A DNA stretch of 64,000 bases from Microbacteriaceae bacterium (GTDB taxonomy: Bacteria; Actinomycetota; Actinomycetes; Actinomycetales; Microbacteriaceae): contig JAHBTA010000005.1 in NCBI GenBank assembly GCA_019638805.1, positions 1-64,000 of the forward strand, read 5' to 3'. Below, in pieces: positions 23,994 through 35,233 of the stretch. Each line of letters begins with the position of its first letter. The first letter of the stretch is position 1. The notes under the pieces are model-generated. The model was not told the DNA's origin. It did no database searches and saw only the letters and a program-made list of their open reading frames with translations. The position numbers and the translations under genes were made by a program.

Positions 23994-25865
23994 ATGGAGA
24001 ACACGACGCCCACATCGACGCCCACCCGACCCGCCATGGCCGCACCGACCTCGGTCGATGTCGCCACGACGATCGGCGAATACCTCGATCGCTCGGACTG
24101 GCGGGTGAACGCCAACGCCAACCAGGGCTACTCGCTCGGCGGACTCATCCTGAACACCGCGGGCAAGGTGATCGCCAACTACTGGCTGAACGAGGTGTAC
24201 CCGCCCGAGATCGGTCGCGCGCATCGCAACGGCGACCTCCACATCCACGACCTCGACATGCTCGCCGGGTATTGCGCCGGCTGGTCGCTGCGGGTCCTCA
24301 TCGAGGAGGGCCTCAACGGGGTGCCCGGCAAGGTGGAGGCCGGACCCCCTCGGCACTTCTCGTCGGCGGTCGGACAGATCGTGAACTTCCTCGGCACCAT
24401 GCAGAACGAGTGGGCGGGGGCCCAGGCGTTCAGCTCGTTCGACACCTACATGGCCCCGTTCGTGCGGATCGACCGCCTCGACTACACCCAGGTGCGCCAG
24501 CACATCCAGGAGCTGGTCTACAACCTCAACGTTCCCTCGCGCTGGGGCACCCAGACCCCGTTCACCAACCTCACCTTCGACTGGGTCTGCCCAGCGGACC
24601 TGCGCGAGCAGGTGCCGGTGATCGGAGGCGTGGCCCAGGACTTCAGCTACGGCGAGCTGGCCGAGGAGATGGCGCTGATCAACCGCGCGTACATCGACGT
24701 GATGACCGCGGGGGATGCCACCGGCCGGGTCTTCACCTTCCCGATCCCGACCTACAACATCACCGAGGACTTCGACTGGCAATCCGAGAACGCGGAACTG
24801 CTCTTCGCGATGACGGCGAAGTACGGCACCCCGTACTTCCAGAACTTCATCAACTCCGAGCTCGAGCCCGGCCAGATCCGCTCCATGTGCTGCCGGCTGC
24901 AGCTCGACCTGCGCGAACTGCTCAAGCGCGGCAACGGGTTGTTCGGCTCCGCCGAGCAGACCGGTTCGCTCGGGGTGGTCACCATCAATTGCGCGCGGCT
25001 CGGCTACCTCCACCCGGGTGACGAGGCAGCGGTGCTCGGGGCGCTCGACGACCTGCTCGACCTCGCCCGCGAATCCCTCGAGCTGAAGCGGCAAGTCATC
25101 GACGACCTCATCCGCGACGGGCTGTTCCCCTACACCAAGCGCTACCTCGCGGGCGGCCTGCGCAACCACTTCTCGACGGTGGGGGTCAACGGCATCAACG
25201 AGATGATCCGCAACCTCACCGGTGACCGGCACGACATCACGACCCCCGACGGGCACGCGATCGCCGTTCGCCTGCTCGATCACGTGCGCGCACGGATGAT
25301 CGAGTTCCAGGAGAGCACCGGGCACCTGTACAACCTGGAGGCCTCGCCCGCCGAGGGCGCGACCTACCGGTTCGCGAAGGAGGATCGCGCACGGTTCCCC
25401 GGCATCCTGCAGGCGGGAACCGAGAGCAACCCCTACTACACGAACTCCTCGCAACTGCCCGTCGGGTTCACCGACGACCCGTTCGAAGCGCTCGACCGGC
25501 AGGACGAGCTGCAGACCAAGTACACCGGCGGCACGGTGCTGCACCTGTACATGTCGGAGCGGCTCTCGAGCGCGGACGCCTGTCGCGAACTCGTGCGCCG
25601 GTCGCTCGCCACTCACCGGCTGCCCTACATCACCGTCACGCCCACGTTCTCGATCTGCCCCGAGCACGGCTACCTCGTCGGGGAGCACCCCACCTGCCCG
25701 AGCTGCGGGGGCGAGTGCGAGGTGTGGACCCGGGTGATGGGCTACTTCCGCCCGGTGAGCTCATTCAACATCGGCAAGAAGGGCGAACACGCCGAACGCG
25801 TGCACTTCGTCGAGGACGCGCTGAACTCGGTCGCCCCGCCCGAGCCGATTCTTGCGGGGGTGTGA
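23994..25865 (+). CDS. nrdD: Anaerobic (class III) ribonucleoside-triphosphate reductase
   Basis: A 623-residue glycyl-radical enzyme making deoxynucleotides without oxygen. The glycyl radical site is Gly583 in RVMGYFRPV, followed by NIGKKGE. The C-terminal zinc site uses Cys555, Cys568, Cys571 and Cys575. The finger-loop cysteine is Cys333 in TINCARLGYL, with a Cys299-Cys300 pair before RLQLDL. No N-terminal ATP cone is apparent, so it is the short form. ATG at 23994 has no clear ribosome site; a TTG 21 bases upstream is in frame. It is followed directly by its activase gene. Confidence 0.96.
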   Translation: MENTTPTSTPTRPAMAAPTSVDVATTIGEYLDRSDWRVNANANQGYSLGGLILNTAGKVIANYWLNEVYPPEIGRAHRNGDLHIHDLDMLAGYCAGWSLRVLIEEGLNGVPGKVEAGPPRHFSSAVGQIVNFLGTMQNEWAGAQAFSSFDTYMAPFVRIDRLDYTQVRQHIQELVYNLNVPSRWGTQTPFTNLTFDWVCPADLREQVPVIGGVAQDFSYGELAEEMALINRAYIDVMTAGDATGRVFTFPIPTYNITEDFDWQSENAELLFAMTAKYGTPYFQNFINSELEPGQIRSMCCRLQLDLRELLKRGNGLFGSAEQTGSLGVVTINCARLGYLHPGDEAAVLGALDDLLDLARESLELKRQVIDDLIRDGLFPYTKRYLAGGLRNHFSTVGVNGINEMIRNLTGDRHDITTPDGHAIAVRLLDHVRARMIEFQESTGHLYNLEASPAEGATYRFAKEDRARFPGILQAGTESNPYYTNSSQLPVGFTDDPFEALDRQDELQTKYTGGTVLHLYMSERLSSADACRELVRRSLATHRLPYITVTPTFSICPEHGYLVGEHPTCPSCGGECEVWTRVMGYFRPVSSFNIGKKGEHAERVHFVEDALNSVAPPEPILAGV

Positions 25866-25867
25866 GG

Positions 25868-26538
25868 ATGCGTCCCCCGGCACCCGCGGACGAGCTGCAG
25901 ATCGCCGGAATCGCACGGCTCTCGACCTGCGACTGGCCGGGCCGCCTGGTGGCGACGGTGTTCCTGCAGGGGTGCCCGCTGGCGTGCGGCTACTGCCACA
26001 ACCACGGGATCCTCGACCCGCGGGTGCCGGGGGCGCTGGCCTGGAGCGAGGTGCTCGACCTGCTCGCGCGTCGCCGCGGACTGCTGGACGGGGTCGTGTT
26101 CTCCGGGGGCGAGCCGACCCGGCAGCCCGCGCTGATCGACGCCATGCGCCAGGTGCACGCCGCCGAGTTCGCGGTGGGGCTGCACACCGCCGGGCCGTAT
26201 CCGCTGAGGTTCGCCGAGGTGCTGCCGCTGTGCGACTGGATCGGGCTGGACATCAAGGCGGCCGAGAGCCGGTACGCGCAGGTGACCGGGGTCGCGGCGG
26301 CCGGCCCGCGCGCGTTCGCCTGCCTTCGCATGGCGCTCGAGGCGGGGGTCGATCTCCAGGTTCGCACCACCGTGGACCCGACGACGATGACCGACGACGA
26401 CGTCGCCGAGCTCACCGCCGCCCTGCACGAACTCGGAGTGGTCGAACACGTGCTGCAGACCGTCCGGCTGGAGGGCGTGCGACCGGAGTATCGCGACCTG
26501 GTAACCGGGCCGGGGGCGCGGGCCGAGAGTAACGTGGA

Positions 26539-26542
<4 letters not shown>
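25868..26542 (+). CDS. nrdG: Anaerobic ribonucleotide reductase activating protein (radical SAM)
   Basis: A 224-residue radical SAM enzyme that creates the glycyl radical on NrdD. The cluster motif is Cys36-x3-Cys40-x2-Cys43 in GCPLACGYCHNHG, with the SAM-binding FSGGEPT following. ATG at 25868 lies 2 bases after the nrdD stop; an in-frame GTG at 25862 overlaps that stop and is an alternative start. Its end overlaps the DUF2249 start (ATGA). Confidence 0.95.
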
Positions 26543-28678
<2,136 letters not shown>

Positions 28679-28682
28679 TCTC

Positions 28683-29291
28683 GTGACCGATGCCGCCCGC
28701 CCGCCCGCGTCCGCGTTCCGACCGAGCCGCGCACTCGCCATCCTGTGGATCGTCGCCGGGATCGTCGGATGGACGGTCTCGTTCATGATCTACCGCGAGT
28801 ACATCGGGCAGCTCACCGATGTCGCACCCACCTTCTCCTGCGAGTTCAGTGCGCTGGTCACCTGCGGACCGAATCTGCTCTCGCCGGCGGGCAACCTGCT
28901 GGGTTTCACCAACGCGATCATCGGGATGGTGCTCTTCCTCGGTCCGGTGTTCGCGGGGATCGGCGCCCTCGCGTCGCCGACCGGCATGCGCCCCTGGTAC
29001 TGGCGCACCTTCGCCGTCGTCGTGCTGGGCGGGTTCGCCCTGGTGCACGTGTTCGCATACCGCAGCATCTTCGAGTTCGGCACGCTGTGCCCGTGGTGCA
29101 TGATCGTCTGGGTCGTCACCATCCCGCTGTTCTGGTCGGTCGCGGGGTGGACGTTGCGGGCCGGCGTGTGGGGTGCTCCGCGGCGGCTCGGCGACGTGCT
29201 GCTGACCTGGCTCGTCCCGATCTCCGTCGTGAATTACCTCCTCATCGCCGTCGCCGCGCAGCTGCGTCTCGATGTGCTCGGCAGCCTCTGA
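28683..29291 (+). CDS. Vitamin K epoxide reductase (VKOR) family membrane protein
   Basis: A 202-residue protein with four to five spans. The active-site pair is in LCPWCM (about residue 138), and the loop cysteines are in SCEFSALVTCG (about 57-66). Bacterial VKORs reoxidise DsbA-like proteins using menaquinone, supporting disulfide formation outside the cell. GTG start with AGGAAAGGA upstream, 4 bases after sufU. It may help fold exported proteins when oxygen is scarce; this is inferred from context. Confidence 0.92.
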   Translation: MTDAARPPASAFRPSRALAILWIVAGIVGWTVSFMIYREYIGQLTDVAPTFSCEFSALVTCGPNLLSPAGNLLGFTNAIIGMVLFLGPVFAGIGALASPTGMRPWYWRTFAVVVLGGFALVHVFAYRSIFEFGTLCPWCMIVWVVTIPLFWSVAGWTLRAGVWGAPRRLGDVLLTWLVPISVVNYLLIAVAAQLRLDVLGSL

Positions 29292-29313
29292 GCCGAGAGC
29301 GTAGCCTCGGACC

Positions 29314-30393
29314 ATGACCGCGATCCCCGTCTCGATCGGTGTTCGCGCCGCCCCCGACTCGCGTTGGGAGGAGACCGAGGCGCCCGGTTCGCCTTTGATC
29401 GACACCCACGGGCGCGTGCACCGCGACCTGCGGATCTCGCTGACCGACCGGTGCTCCCTGCGTTGCACCTACTGCATGCCGGAGCAGGGCAACGAGTGGC
29501 TGGCCCGCGCGAGCATCCTCACCCTCGACGAGATCGAGCAGGTCGCGCGGGTGGCGGCCGAGTGCGGCATCTCGACGTTCCGGTTGACCGGCGGGGAACC
29601 GTTGCTGCGCGCCGACGTGGTCGACGTGGTGAGGCGGCTGTCCCGCCTCACCACCGCCGACGGTGCACCGGTGCAGGTCGCGATGACCACCAACGGCATC
29701 CGGCTCGCCGGGCTTCTGCCCGAACTGGTGGATGCCGGGCTCGCCCGCCTGAACATCTCGATCGACACGCTCCGCCGCGATCGGTTCCGGGAGCTGACCC
29801 GGCGCGACCGCCTCGACGACGTGCTCGCCGGGATCGAGGCGGCCGCGGCATCCCCCCTGCGCCCGTTGAAGCTCAACGCGGTGGCGATGCGCGGTGTCAA
29901 CGACGACGAACTCGTCGACCTCGTGGAGTTCGCGCTCCGCCATGACGCCGAGTTGCGCTTCATCGAGCAGATGCCGCTGGACGCCGGCCACACCTGGTCG
30001 CGGGCGACCATGGTGACCCGCGATGAGATCCTCGCCGCCCTCCGGAAGCGCTGGCGGCTCGAGGAGATCCCGGGGCGCGGCGGTGCGCCGGCCGAGCGGT
30101 GGCGGCTCGGCGACGCGGGCACCGTGGGGGTCATCGCCTCGGTGACGGCCCCGTTCTGCGGGGACTGCGACCGGCTGCGCCTGACCGCGGACGGGCAGCT
30201 GCGCAACTGCCTGTTCTCCACGAGCGAGTACGACCTGCTGCCGGTGTTGCGGGGCGGGGTCGCGGTGGCCGAACGGCCGGTCGCCATCGACCGGGTGCTG
30301 CGCGCCTGCGTGCGCGGGAAACTGCCGGGCCACGCGATCAACGATCCGTCGTTCCTGCAGCCGGCCCGCGGCATGAACGCGATCGGCGGCTGA
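29314..30393 (+). CDS. moaA: GTP 3',8-cyclase (radical SAM), first step of molybdenum cofactor synthesis
   Basis: A 359-residue protein. The radical SAM cluster is at Cys47, Cys51, Cys54 (DRCSLRCTYCMPEQ), and the C-terminal cluster at Cys282, Cys285, Cys299 (PFCGDCDRLRLTADGQLRNC). The C-terminal Gly-Gly needed for activity is present. It turns GTP into the cPMP precursor with MoaC. It is the last gene of the co-directional nrdD-moaA run. Other moa genes are not in the window. Confidence 0.96.
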   Translation: MTAIPVSIGVRAAPDSRWEETEAPGSPLIDTHGRVHRDLRISLTDRCSLRCTYCMPEQGNEWLARASILTLDEIEQVARVAAECGISTFRLTGGEPLLRADVVDVVRRLSRLTTADGAPVQVAMTTNGIRLAGLLPELVDAGLARLNISIDTLRRDRFRELTRRDRLDDVLAGIEAAAASPLRPLKLNAVAMRGVNDDELVDLVEFALRHDAELRFIEQMPLDAGHTWSRATMVTRDEILAALRKRWRLEEIPGRGGAPAERWRLGDAGTVGVIASVTAPFCGDCDRLRLTADGQLRNCLFSTSEYDLLPVLRGGVAVAERPVAIDRVLRACVRGKLPGHAINDPSFLQPARGMNAIGG

Positions 30394-30416
30394 CCCCGGT
30401 CGGTCGCCGCCTGAGC

Positions 30417-31058
30417 TCAGATCGTGCGCGGCGCCTTCGCCAGGTTCGCGCGCAGTTCCTCGGCGTTCTGCCGCACCACGTAGGCGGGCCGGTCGCGCTC
30501 GACGCGCCACGACTCGCTGAGCGGGCTCACGTCGACGGTGTCGAAGCCGAGCTCGTCGTAGAACCGCGTCACCCACTCGACCGCGTCCGGGTGATCCGAC
30601 GAGGTCGCGAGCGCCCGGCGATCCGGGGTGCCGGCCGGGGTGCCGTCCGAGGTGATCTCGTCCGAGCGGATGTGGTTGAAAGCCTTCACCACCTTCGAGG
30701 TCGGCAGATGCGCCTGCAGCATGCCCGAGGTGGTCGCCTCGCCGTTGTCGAGCTCGGGGAAGCGTCCGTCGCGCTCGAAGTAGTAGTTGTTGCTGTCGAG
30801 CACGATCTTGCCCGCCAATGGCTCCACCGGAACCTCGCGGTACCGCCCGAACGGAACGGTCACCATCGCGACATCGGCGGCCCGGGCGGCCTCGGATGCG
30901 GTCGCGGCTCGTGCGCGCGGCCCCAGCTCTGCGACGAGGTCGGCCAGCGTCTCGGGCCCCCGCGAGTTGGAGATCACCACGTCGTATCCGTGAGCGATCG
31001 CGGCTTGCGCGACCTGTGATCCGATGTGTCCTGCGCCGATGATTCCGAGAGTCGTCAT
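30417..31058 (-). CDS. NADPH-dependent F420 reductase-like oxidoreductase
   Basis: A 213-residue protein with the N-terminal dinucleotide fold LGIIGAGHIGSQVAQAAIAHGYDV and a following SNSRGPE loop suited to NADP. It belongs to the NADP oxidoreductase / F420:NADP reductase superfamily, also close to the N-domain of ferric reductase-like STEAP proteins. In actinobacteria such proteins are annotated as NADPH-dependent F420 reductases. F420-type enzymes elsewhere in the window (53701-55235) fit, but the cofactor is inferred. Confidence 0.72.
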   Translation of the reverse strand: MTTLGIIGAGHIGSQVAQAAIAHGYDVVISNSRGPETLADLVAELGPRARAATASEAARAADVAMVTVPFGRYREVPVEPLAGKIVLDSNNYYFERDGRFPELDNGEATTSGMLQAHLPTSKVVKAFNHIRSDEITSDGTPAGTPDRRALATSSDHPDAVEWVTRFYDELGFDTVDVSPLSESWRVERDRPAYVVRQNAEELRANLAKAPRTI

Positions 31059-31085
31059 GCTGGGTGCAACGCGGCCGGTGCGACG

Positions 31086-31346
31086 CTATTCCGCGCCCGC
31101 GCCCGCGCCCGCTCCCGTGCGGCGGCGGCGCAGCACCGCGACCAGCCCGACCGCGGACACGATCGCCCACACGCCCTCGAGCAGCAGGAACCCCCATTGC
31201 CGGCCGATCGCGGCGTCCACGGCGAGCACGGCCGAGCCGACCACGTTGAGCACGAGGTAGCGCACCGACTTGACGTCGAGCACACCCAGCTGCGCGAGCG
31301 CGAACGCGGCGAGGATGAGCACGGAACCGGCGATCTGGATGACCAT
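31086..31346 (-). CDS. CBU_0592-type small membrane protein
   Basis: An 86-residue protein with three hydrophobic helices: QIAGSVLILAAFALAQLG, SVRYLVLNVVGSAVLAVDA, FLLLEGVWAIVSAVGLVAVL. The pattern and the LLEGVWAIVS segment match the small CBU_0592-like family found in many actinobacteria, function unknown. It ends in a short Gly/Ala repeat. The ATG at 31346 is used; a GTG 6 bases upstream is also possible. Confidence 0.65.
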   Translation of the reverse strand: MVIQIAGSVLILAAFALAQLGVLDVKSVRYLVLNVVGSAVLAVDAAIGRQWGFLLLEGVWAIVSAVGLVAVLRRRRTGAGAGAGAE

Positions 31347-31443
31347 TCCCACGAGGGGCCCCCTTGGTTGGGGCACCGTCGTCGTCGGGTACGCTGCGGC
31401 TCGTCCGGGGCGTCGCGGGTGCGCGCCCGCGGTCAGGCTAGCG

Positions 31444-31467
31444 CAGTGCCCTGGGCAGTGCCCTGGG
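31444..31467. repeat. Tandem 12-bp direct repeat
   Basis: CAGTGCCCTGGG occurs twice head to tail, followed by a degenerate third copy. It lies in the intergenic region just beyond the hairpin at 31481-31513. No function is evident. Confidence 0.5.
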
Positions 31468-31480
31468 CAGGGGCTGGGCA

Positions 31481-31513
31481 GCCCGGCGCGCGAATGAACC
31501 GCGCGCGCCGGGC
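31481..31513 (-). terminator. Strong hairpin, probable terminator of the glycan operon
   Basis: Perfect 12-bp arms GCCCGGCGCGCG and CGCGCGCCGGGC enclose a 9-base loop. It starts 11 bases after the stop of the secreted hydrolase on the minus strand. No T-run follows, as is common in high-GC actinobacteria. Confidence 0.7.
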
Positions 31514-31524
31514 ACCCGTCTCGT

Positions 31525-33216
31525 TCAGCCGAAGTAGACCTTGTCTGCCACCGCCTTGATCGCGTTCTGCAGGTTGGTGCCGGCGGCACCCGTGGACTCC
31601 TCCTGGAAGTACCACCAGAATCCGCCGCCCACACTCGAGGGGTAGGCCAGCGACTCCAGGTAGCTCAGCGTGGCGAGCGCGGGGCGCGCCGCCTTCGCCT
31701 GTGCCTGCGTGGAGGTGTACGTCAGGTGCGTGAGCGACCAGAAGTAGCGTGACGTGTCGGTGTAGAAGTAGTCGAACTCACCCAGGCCGATCTGCGATCC
31801 GCCGAACATGGATGCCAGCCGCGACATCACGCGGTCGAATCCGGTCCCCAGCGGCGCATCCTCGATGTAGGTCGAGAGCAGCACGACATCGAACTTCGAC
31901 GCGTACCCTTCGTCGATCAGCTGGCTCTGCGCCCAGCTGAACGTCGAGTTCTGGGGTCGGTTGCTCGTAGGCACCTGCCAGTACAGCGTCGCGACCGTCA
32001 GTGCGCTCGTATTCGTGTGCACGTAGTCGGCCGCGGTGGAGACCTTGTCGTCCATCTCGCCGGAACCGAGGACGTAGCTTCCGCTGACCGGGTCCTCGTC
32101 GATCCACTCGCCGTTGATCTCGTTGCCCACCTCCCACGCGTCGATGTTCAGCGCCGCGTTGGTGTTGTTGGAGAAGTAGTCCACGAATGTCTCGAAGCGC
32201 GTCTCGTACTCGGCCGCCGTGCAGTGCGTCGGGTTCGCCACCGGCTTGCACGCCCGGGCGCTCGTCGAGTCGAACGGCATGCCCATCACGAGGAGGCCCT
32301 TGTTGTGGGCCTTCTTGACCGCACTCGCGTAATCCGCAGGCGGGGTGCCCACGTCGAACACGATGCGCACCCAGCCGTACTGCGGATTCGGCGAGACGCC
32401 GGTCGGGACCGTCGCGTTCTGGGCGAAGCCGAGCCGGGTGTTGGTGTTCGATGCGGTCGCGTCATCGAAGGTGGTTCCGAGCCACGGGCTGCCCATGTCG
32501 TGCTCGTCCTTGTACTTGGCGAGCTGTCCGCCGTATTCGGAGAGCAGCAGGTCATAGGCCAGGTGGATGTCCGCGAGGACGGTCCAGCCGAGTCGACCTC
32601 GATCGCTCTCGGTCACGGCCGTGGTCATCGCTGTGTAGTCGGTCGCGAGCGTCGCCGCGGCTGTGGTGAAAGCCGCGGACGCCGAGTACGCGGGGGATGC
32701 CGCAAGGCGCAGCGAGAGTGCCGCGTCATACTGCGCCTTCAGGTCCAGCGCCGCCCGATAGGTCAGGTTGATCGTGGTGCTCGCCGAAAAGCCGGCGCCG
32801 AGGTTGTCCACGAACAGGGTCGAGTATCCCCGTGTCGGTGAGGTGGGCCAGGTGATCGACAGCGCCGCGGCTTCATCCGGCAGAGTGAACGCGAGGTCCC
32901 CCGAGTGCACGGTCGGTACCAGGGGGGAGTTCACCGGGTTGAGGTCCTCGAGCGTGCTCGGGTCGACGAGAGCGGCAATGACCTTGCTGGTGTAGTCATT
33001 GCCGATGTTGTCGTCCTTGTTGCGCGCGATATCGAGGATCTCCTGCCCGGTGAGGGCCGCGCCGGCCGCGTCGTAGGCGGTCACCGTGAGGGTGCCACCG
33101 GACGCTTCGGCAGAGGTCGCCCCGGCGATCGCCCCCACGGCCCCGAGCGCCACCGCAGTCACCAGTGCGGTGACACGTGAGCGCAGCCGTCTGCGCGTGG
33201 GTGATTGGTCTGTCAT
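31525..33216 (-). CDS. Secreted glycoside hydrolase, clan GH-A type, family not identified
   Basis: A 563-residue exported protein. A basic start with RRRLRSRV, a hydrophobic stretch and a cleavage site after TSAEA (about residue 37) form a signal peptide. An N-terminal helical and beta region (40-230) precedes a TIM-barrel catalytic part. Glu366 in WEVGNEINGEW is the likely acid/base, Glu480 in GLGEFDYF the likely nucleophile; their 114-residue spacing fits clan GH-A. Two cysteines (CKPVANPTHC) may pair. Good GGAGGAG ribosome site. It is last in the glycan operon, so it probably cuts an external polysaccharide for the ABC importer. Confidence 0.75.
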   Translation of the reverse strand: MTDQSPTRRRLRSRVTALVTAVALGAVGAIAGATSAEASGGTLTVTAYDAAGAALTGQEILDIARNKDDNIGNDYTSKVIAALVDPSTLEDLNPVNSPLVPTVHSGDLAFTLPDEAAALSITWPTSPTRGYSTLFVDNLGAGFSASTTINLTYRAALDLKAQYDAALSLRLAASPAYSASAAFTTAAATLATDYTAMTTAVTESDRGRLGWTVLADIHLAYDLLLSEYGGQLAKYKDEHDMGSPWLGTTFDDATASNTNTRLGFAQNATVPTGVSPNPQYGWVRIVFDVGTPPADYASAVKKAHNKGLLVMGMPFDSTSARACKPVANPTHCTAAEYETRFETFVDYFSNNTNAALNIDAWEVGNEINGEWIDEDPVSGSYVLGSGEMDDKVSTAADYVHTNTSALTVATLYWQVPTSNRPQNSTFSWAQSQLIDEGYASKFDVVLLSTYIEDAPLGTGFDRVMSRLASMFGGSQIGLGEFDYFYTDTSRYFWSLTHLTYTSTQAQAKAARPALATLSYLESLAYPSSVGGGFWWYFQEESTGAAGTNLQNAIKAVADKVYFG

Positions 33217-33248
33217 CGTCGACTCCTCCTGTGAATCTCGTACCTGAA

Positions 33249-35231
33249 TCAGAGGCCGGGATCGGCCCCCGTCGTGCGCACCGCCGCCACGAGGGCGATG
33301 CCGTAGGGCTCCAGCGAGACCTCGCCGGAGGTGGGATGCGGCGCCTGAACCGGCTGTCCCGAATGGTTCGCGAGCACCACGAGCCCGCCCTTCGGGCCGC
33401 GGAGTTCGAAGCGACTGGTCGCCGGATGATGGGGCCGTGCACATCCCGCCAGCTCGGCCAGCAGGCGGTACAGTCGCCAGCTCACGTCGGTGTCGCCGTG
33501 CGCGTCGGGCACCTCCGCCAGCAGCAGCTCCACCGGGTGCGTGCAGACTACGACGTGACCGCGCCCGCGCTTCGCGACGGTGACGACCGGACGCCCGTCC
33601 TCACCCACGGCGAGCACCTCGGCATCGACCGTCTCGATCGTGACCCCTCGCAGGTGCAGGTCGTGGTGCCCGTCCCTGATGCGGATCTCCTGACCCGCCA
33701 ATTCCGCGCCCGCGGTGCCGGCGAACCGCAGGACGACCTCGTCGCGCACCGGGGCCCGGTCGAGGAAACCCACCCCGGCCAGGGCCGCCAGTTCCGGGAC
33801 GGCCGACTCAGACGACAGCGAGAGATACAGGACAGCACCTGACTCCACGCGGTCCCGCGCCTCCGTCCAGAAGCCGGGTTCGACGTGCAGAAGCGAGTTG
33901 GTCGTCGAGGTGAGCGGAGCGGGCGCAAGCACCAGCGGAACACTCCGCAGCGGTTCACGCTCACGGTGCATACCGACGGAGATACCCGCTCGCGCAGCCG
34001 CGGTGTAGCCGTTCAACAGGCCGCGGATGAGTGGCTTGACCGACCGCTCCGGGTTCCAGGCTCGTTCGGCCGGGGTGTAGGGGCTGTCGACTCCGAGCCG
34101 GTATTCGTCCGCGTCGTAGGGGGAGGAGTACTCGTGCGGCACGGGCATGACGGCATCGAGCACCGGACCCTCCGATGCGAGGCCGTCCAGGTCGGCCTCG
34201 GCCACCAGGTCGTGCAGCAGACGGAGGGCGTCCAGCCGGGGCCGTGCCGCACCGTTTCGATCGGTGAGCCCGAACTGGGTCTCGTGCGGCATCCGCGAGT
34301 ACGGCGCCCGACGGTAGGCGGCCTCCTCGGCGTCCGTCCAGCACCAGGCGTAGAAGCCGATCGCGCCGGCTCCGAAAGCGGTCGCGGCGAGGATGCGGTC
34401 GTAGTCCGCGATCGCCTCCGACGAGAACTGGGCCGACGACGCTCCGAACTCGTGCAGCATCACCTCCCGTCCCGCCCCGCGGGCCAGTGCCACCTCGAAC
34501 GCACCGGCCTGGGTCATCCTCCGGGCTCGGAGGGCGTCCGGGTAGAGCTCCGGCGAGTAGATCGGGTACGGGTGGACGCACGCGAAATCGAGCTGACCCG
34601 CGACCACGTCAGCGCGGAAAGGACCATGGTCGACCTCCTGGGACGCGGTGCCGATGGTGATCAGATGACCGGGATCCTCGTGGCGGATGGCCTCCACGAT
34701 CGTGCGGGTCCAGGTCCGTGCGTCCTCGTCGGTGGTCTCGTGCGCGTAGATCCAGAACGGCGGTTCGTCCGTCAGGTCCCAGGCCAGGAGGCTCCGCCGG
34801 TCGCGCCAGCGCCGGGCGAGCATGGCCGCGTGCGCCGCCTGGGCAGCGAGGAGACCGGGATCGCTGTGCGGGTTGCGGCCGCGCGCCCAGGGGAGGTCCC
34901 AGTACGCATCCCCAACCTCGCCGCCGACGAAGAGAGTCGGATGCAGACTGACCCCCGCCTGTTCGGCAGCGTCGAAGATCCGGTCCAGTTCCGCCAGATG
35001 CCCGGCGTCGTACTGGCCCTCCTGCGGCTCGATCGCCGCCCAGATGAGATCGATGCGCACGGCGTCGAACCCGTGCTCCGCCATTGCGCGGAAGGCGACG
35101 GCGAACGCGCCCGCGTCAACGCGCCAGGGCCAGTCCGGCCCGCTCGCCGGCACGAAGTGGGCGCCGAAGGGCACATGGGTGACACCGTCCGGCGCCCGGA
35201 GGAAGCGCTCGCCCAACTCGAACCGCGACAT
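33249..35231 (-). CDS. Cytoplasmic GH5-like (clan GH-A) glycoside hydrolase
   Basis: A 660-residue protein without a signal peptide. The TIM barrel (about 10-330) has the acid/base Glu156 in WDLTDEPPFW and the nucleophile Glu261 in VMLHEFGASS. The strictly usual Asn before the acid/base is Asp155 here. The C-terminal half holds a trimerisation-like domain and a beta domain, as in some beta-mannosidase or beta-galactosidase relatives. The ATG at 35231 is 5 bases after GAAGGAG; a GTG 6 bases upstream overlaps the preceding stop. It presumably splits oligosaccharides taken up by the importer; linkage unknown. Confidence 0.75.
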   Translation of the reverse strand: MSRFELGERFLRAPDGVTHVPFGAHFVPASGPDWPWRVDAGAFAVAFRAMAEHGFDAVRIDLIWAAIEPQEGQYDAGHLAELDRIFDAAEQAGVSLHPTLFVGGEVGDAYWDLPWARGRNPHSDPGLLAAQAAHAAMLARRWRDRRSLLAWDLTDEPPFWIYAHETTDEDARTWTRTIVEAIRHEDPGHLITIGTASQEVDHGPFRADVVAGQLDFACVHPYPIYSPELYPDALRARRMTQAGAFEVALARGAGREVMLHEFGASSAQFSSEAIADYDRILAATAFGAGAIGFYAWCWTDAEEAAYRRAPYSRMPHETQFGLTDRNGAARPRLDALRLLHDLVAEADLDGLASEGPVLDAVMPVPHEYSSPYDADEYRLGVDSPYTPAERAWNPERSVKPLIRGLLNGYTAAARAGISVGMHREREPLRSVPLVLAPAPLTSTTNSLLHVEPGFWTEARDRVESGAVLYLSLSSESAVPELAALAGVGFLDRAPVRDEVVLRFAGTAGAELAGQEIRIRDGHHDLHLRGVTIETVDAEVLAVGEDGRPVVTVAKRGRGHVVVCTHPVELLLAEVPDAHGDTDVSWRLYRLLAELAGCARPHHPATSRFELRGPKGGLVVLANHSGQPVQAPHPTSGEVSLEPYGIALVAAVRTTGADPGL

Positions 35232-35233
35232 CG

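Noticed and set aside
29292..29313. Molybdenum-cofactor riboswitch before moaA
   Set aside because: Only 22 bases separate the VKOR stop from the moaA start, too short for this RNA.
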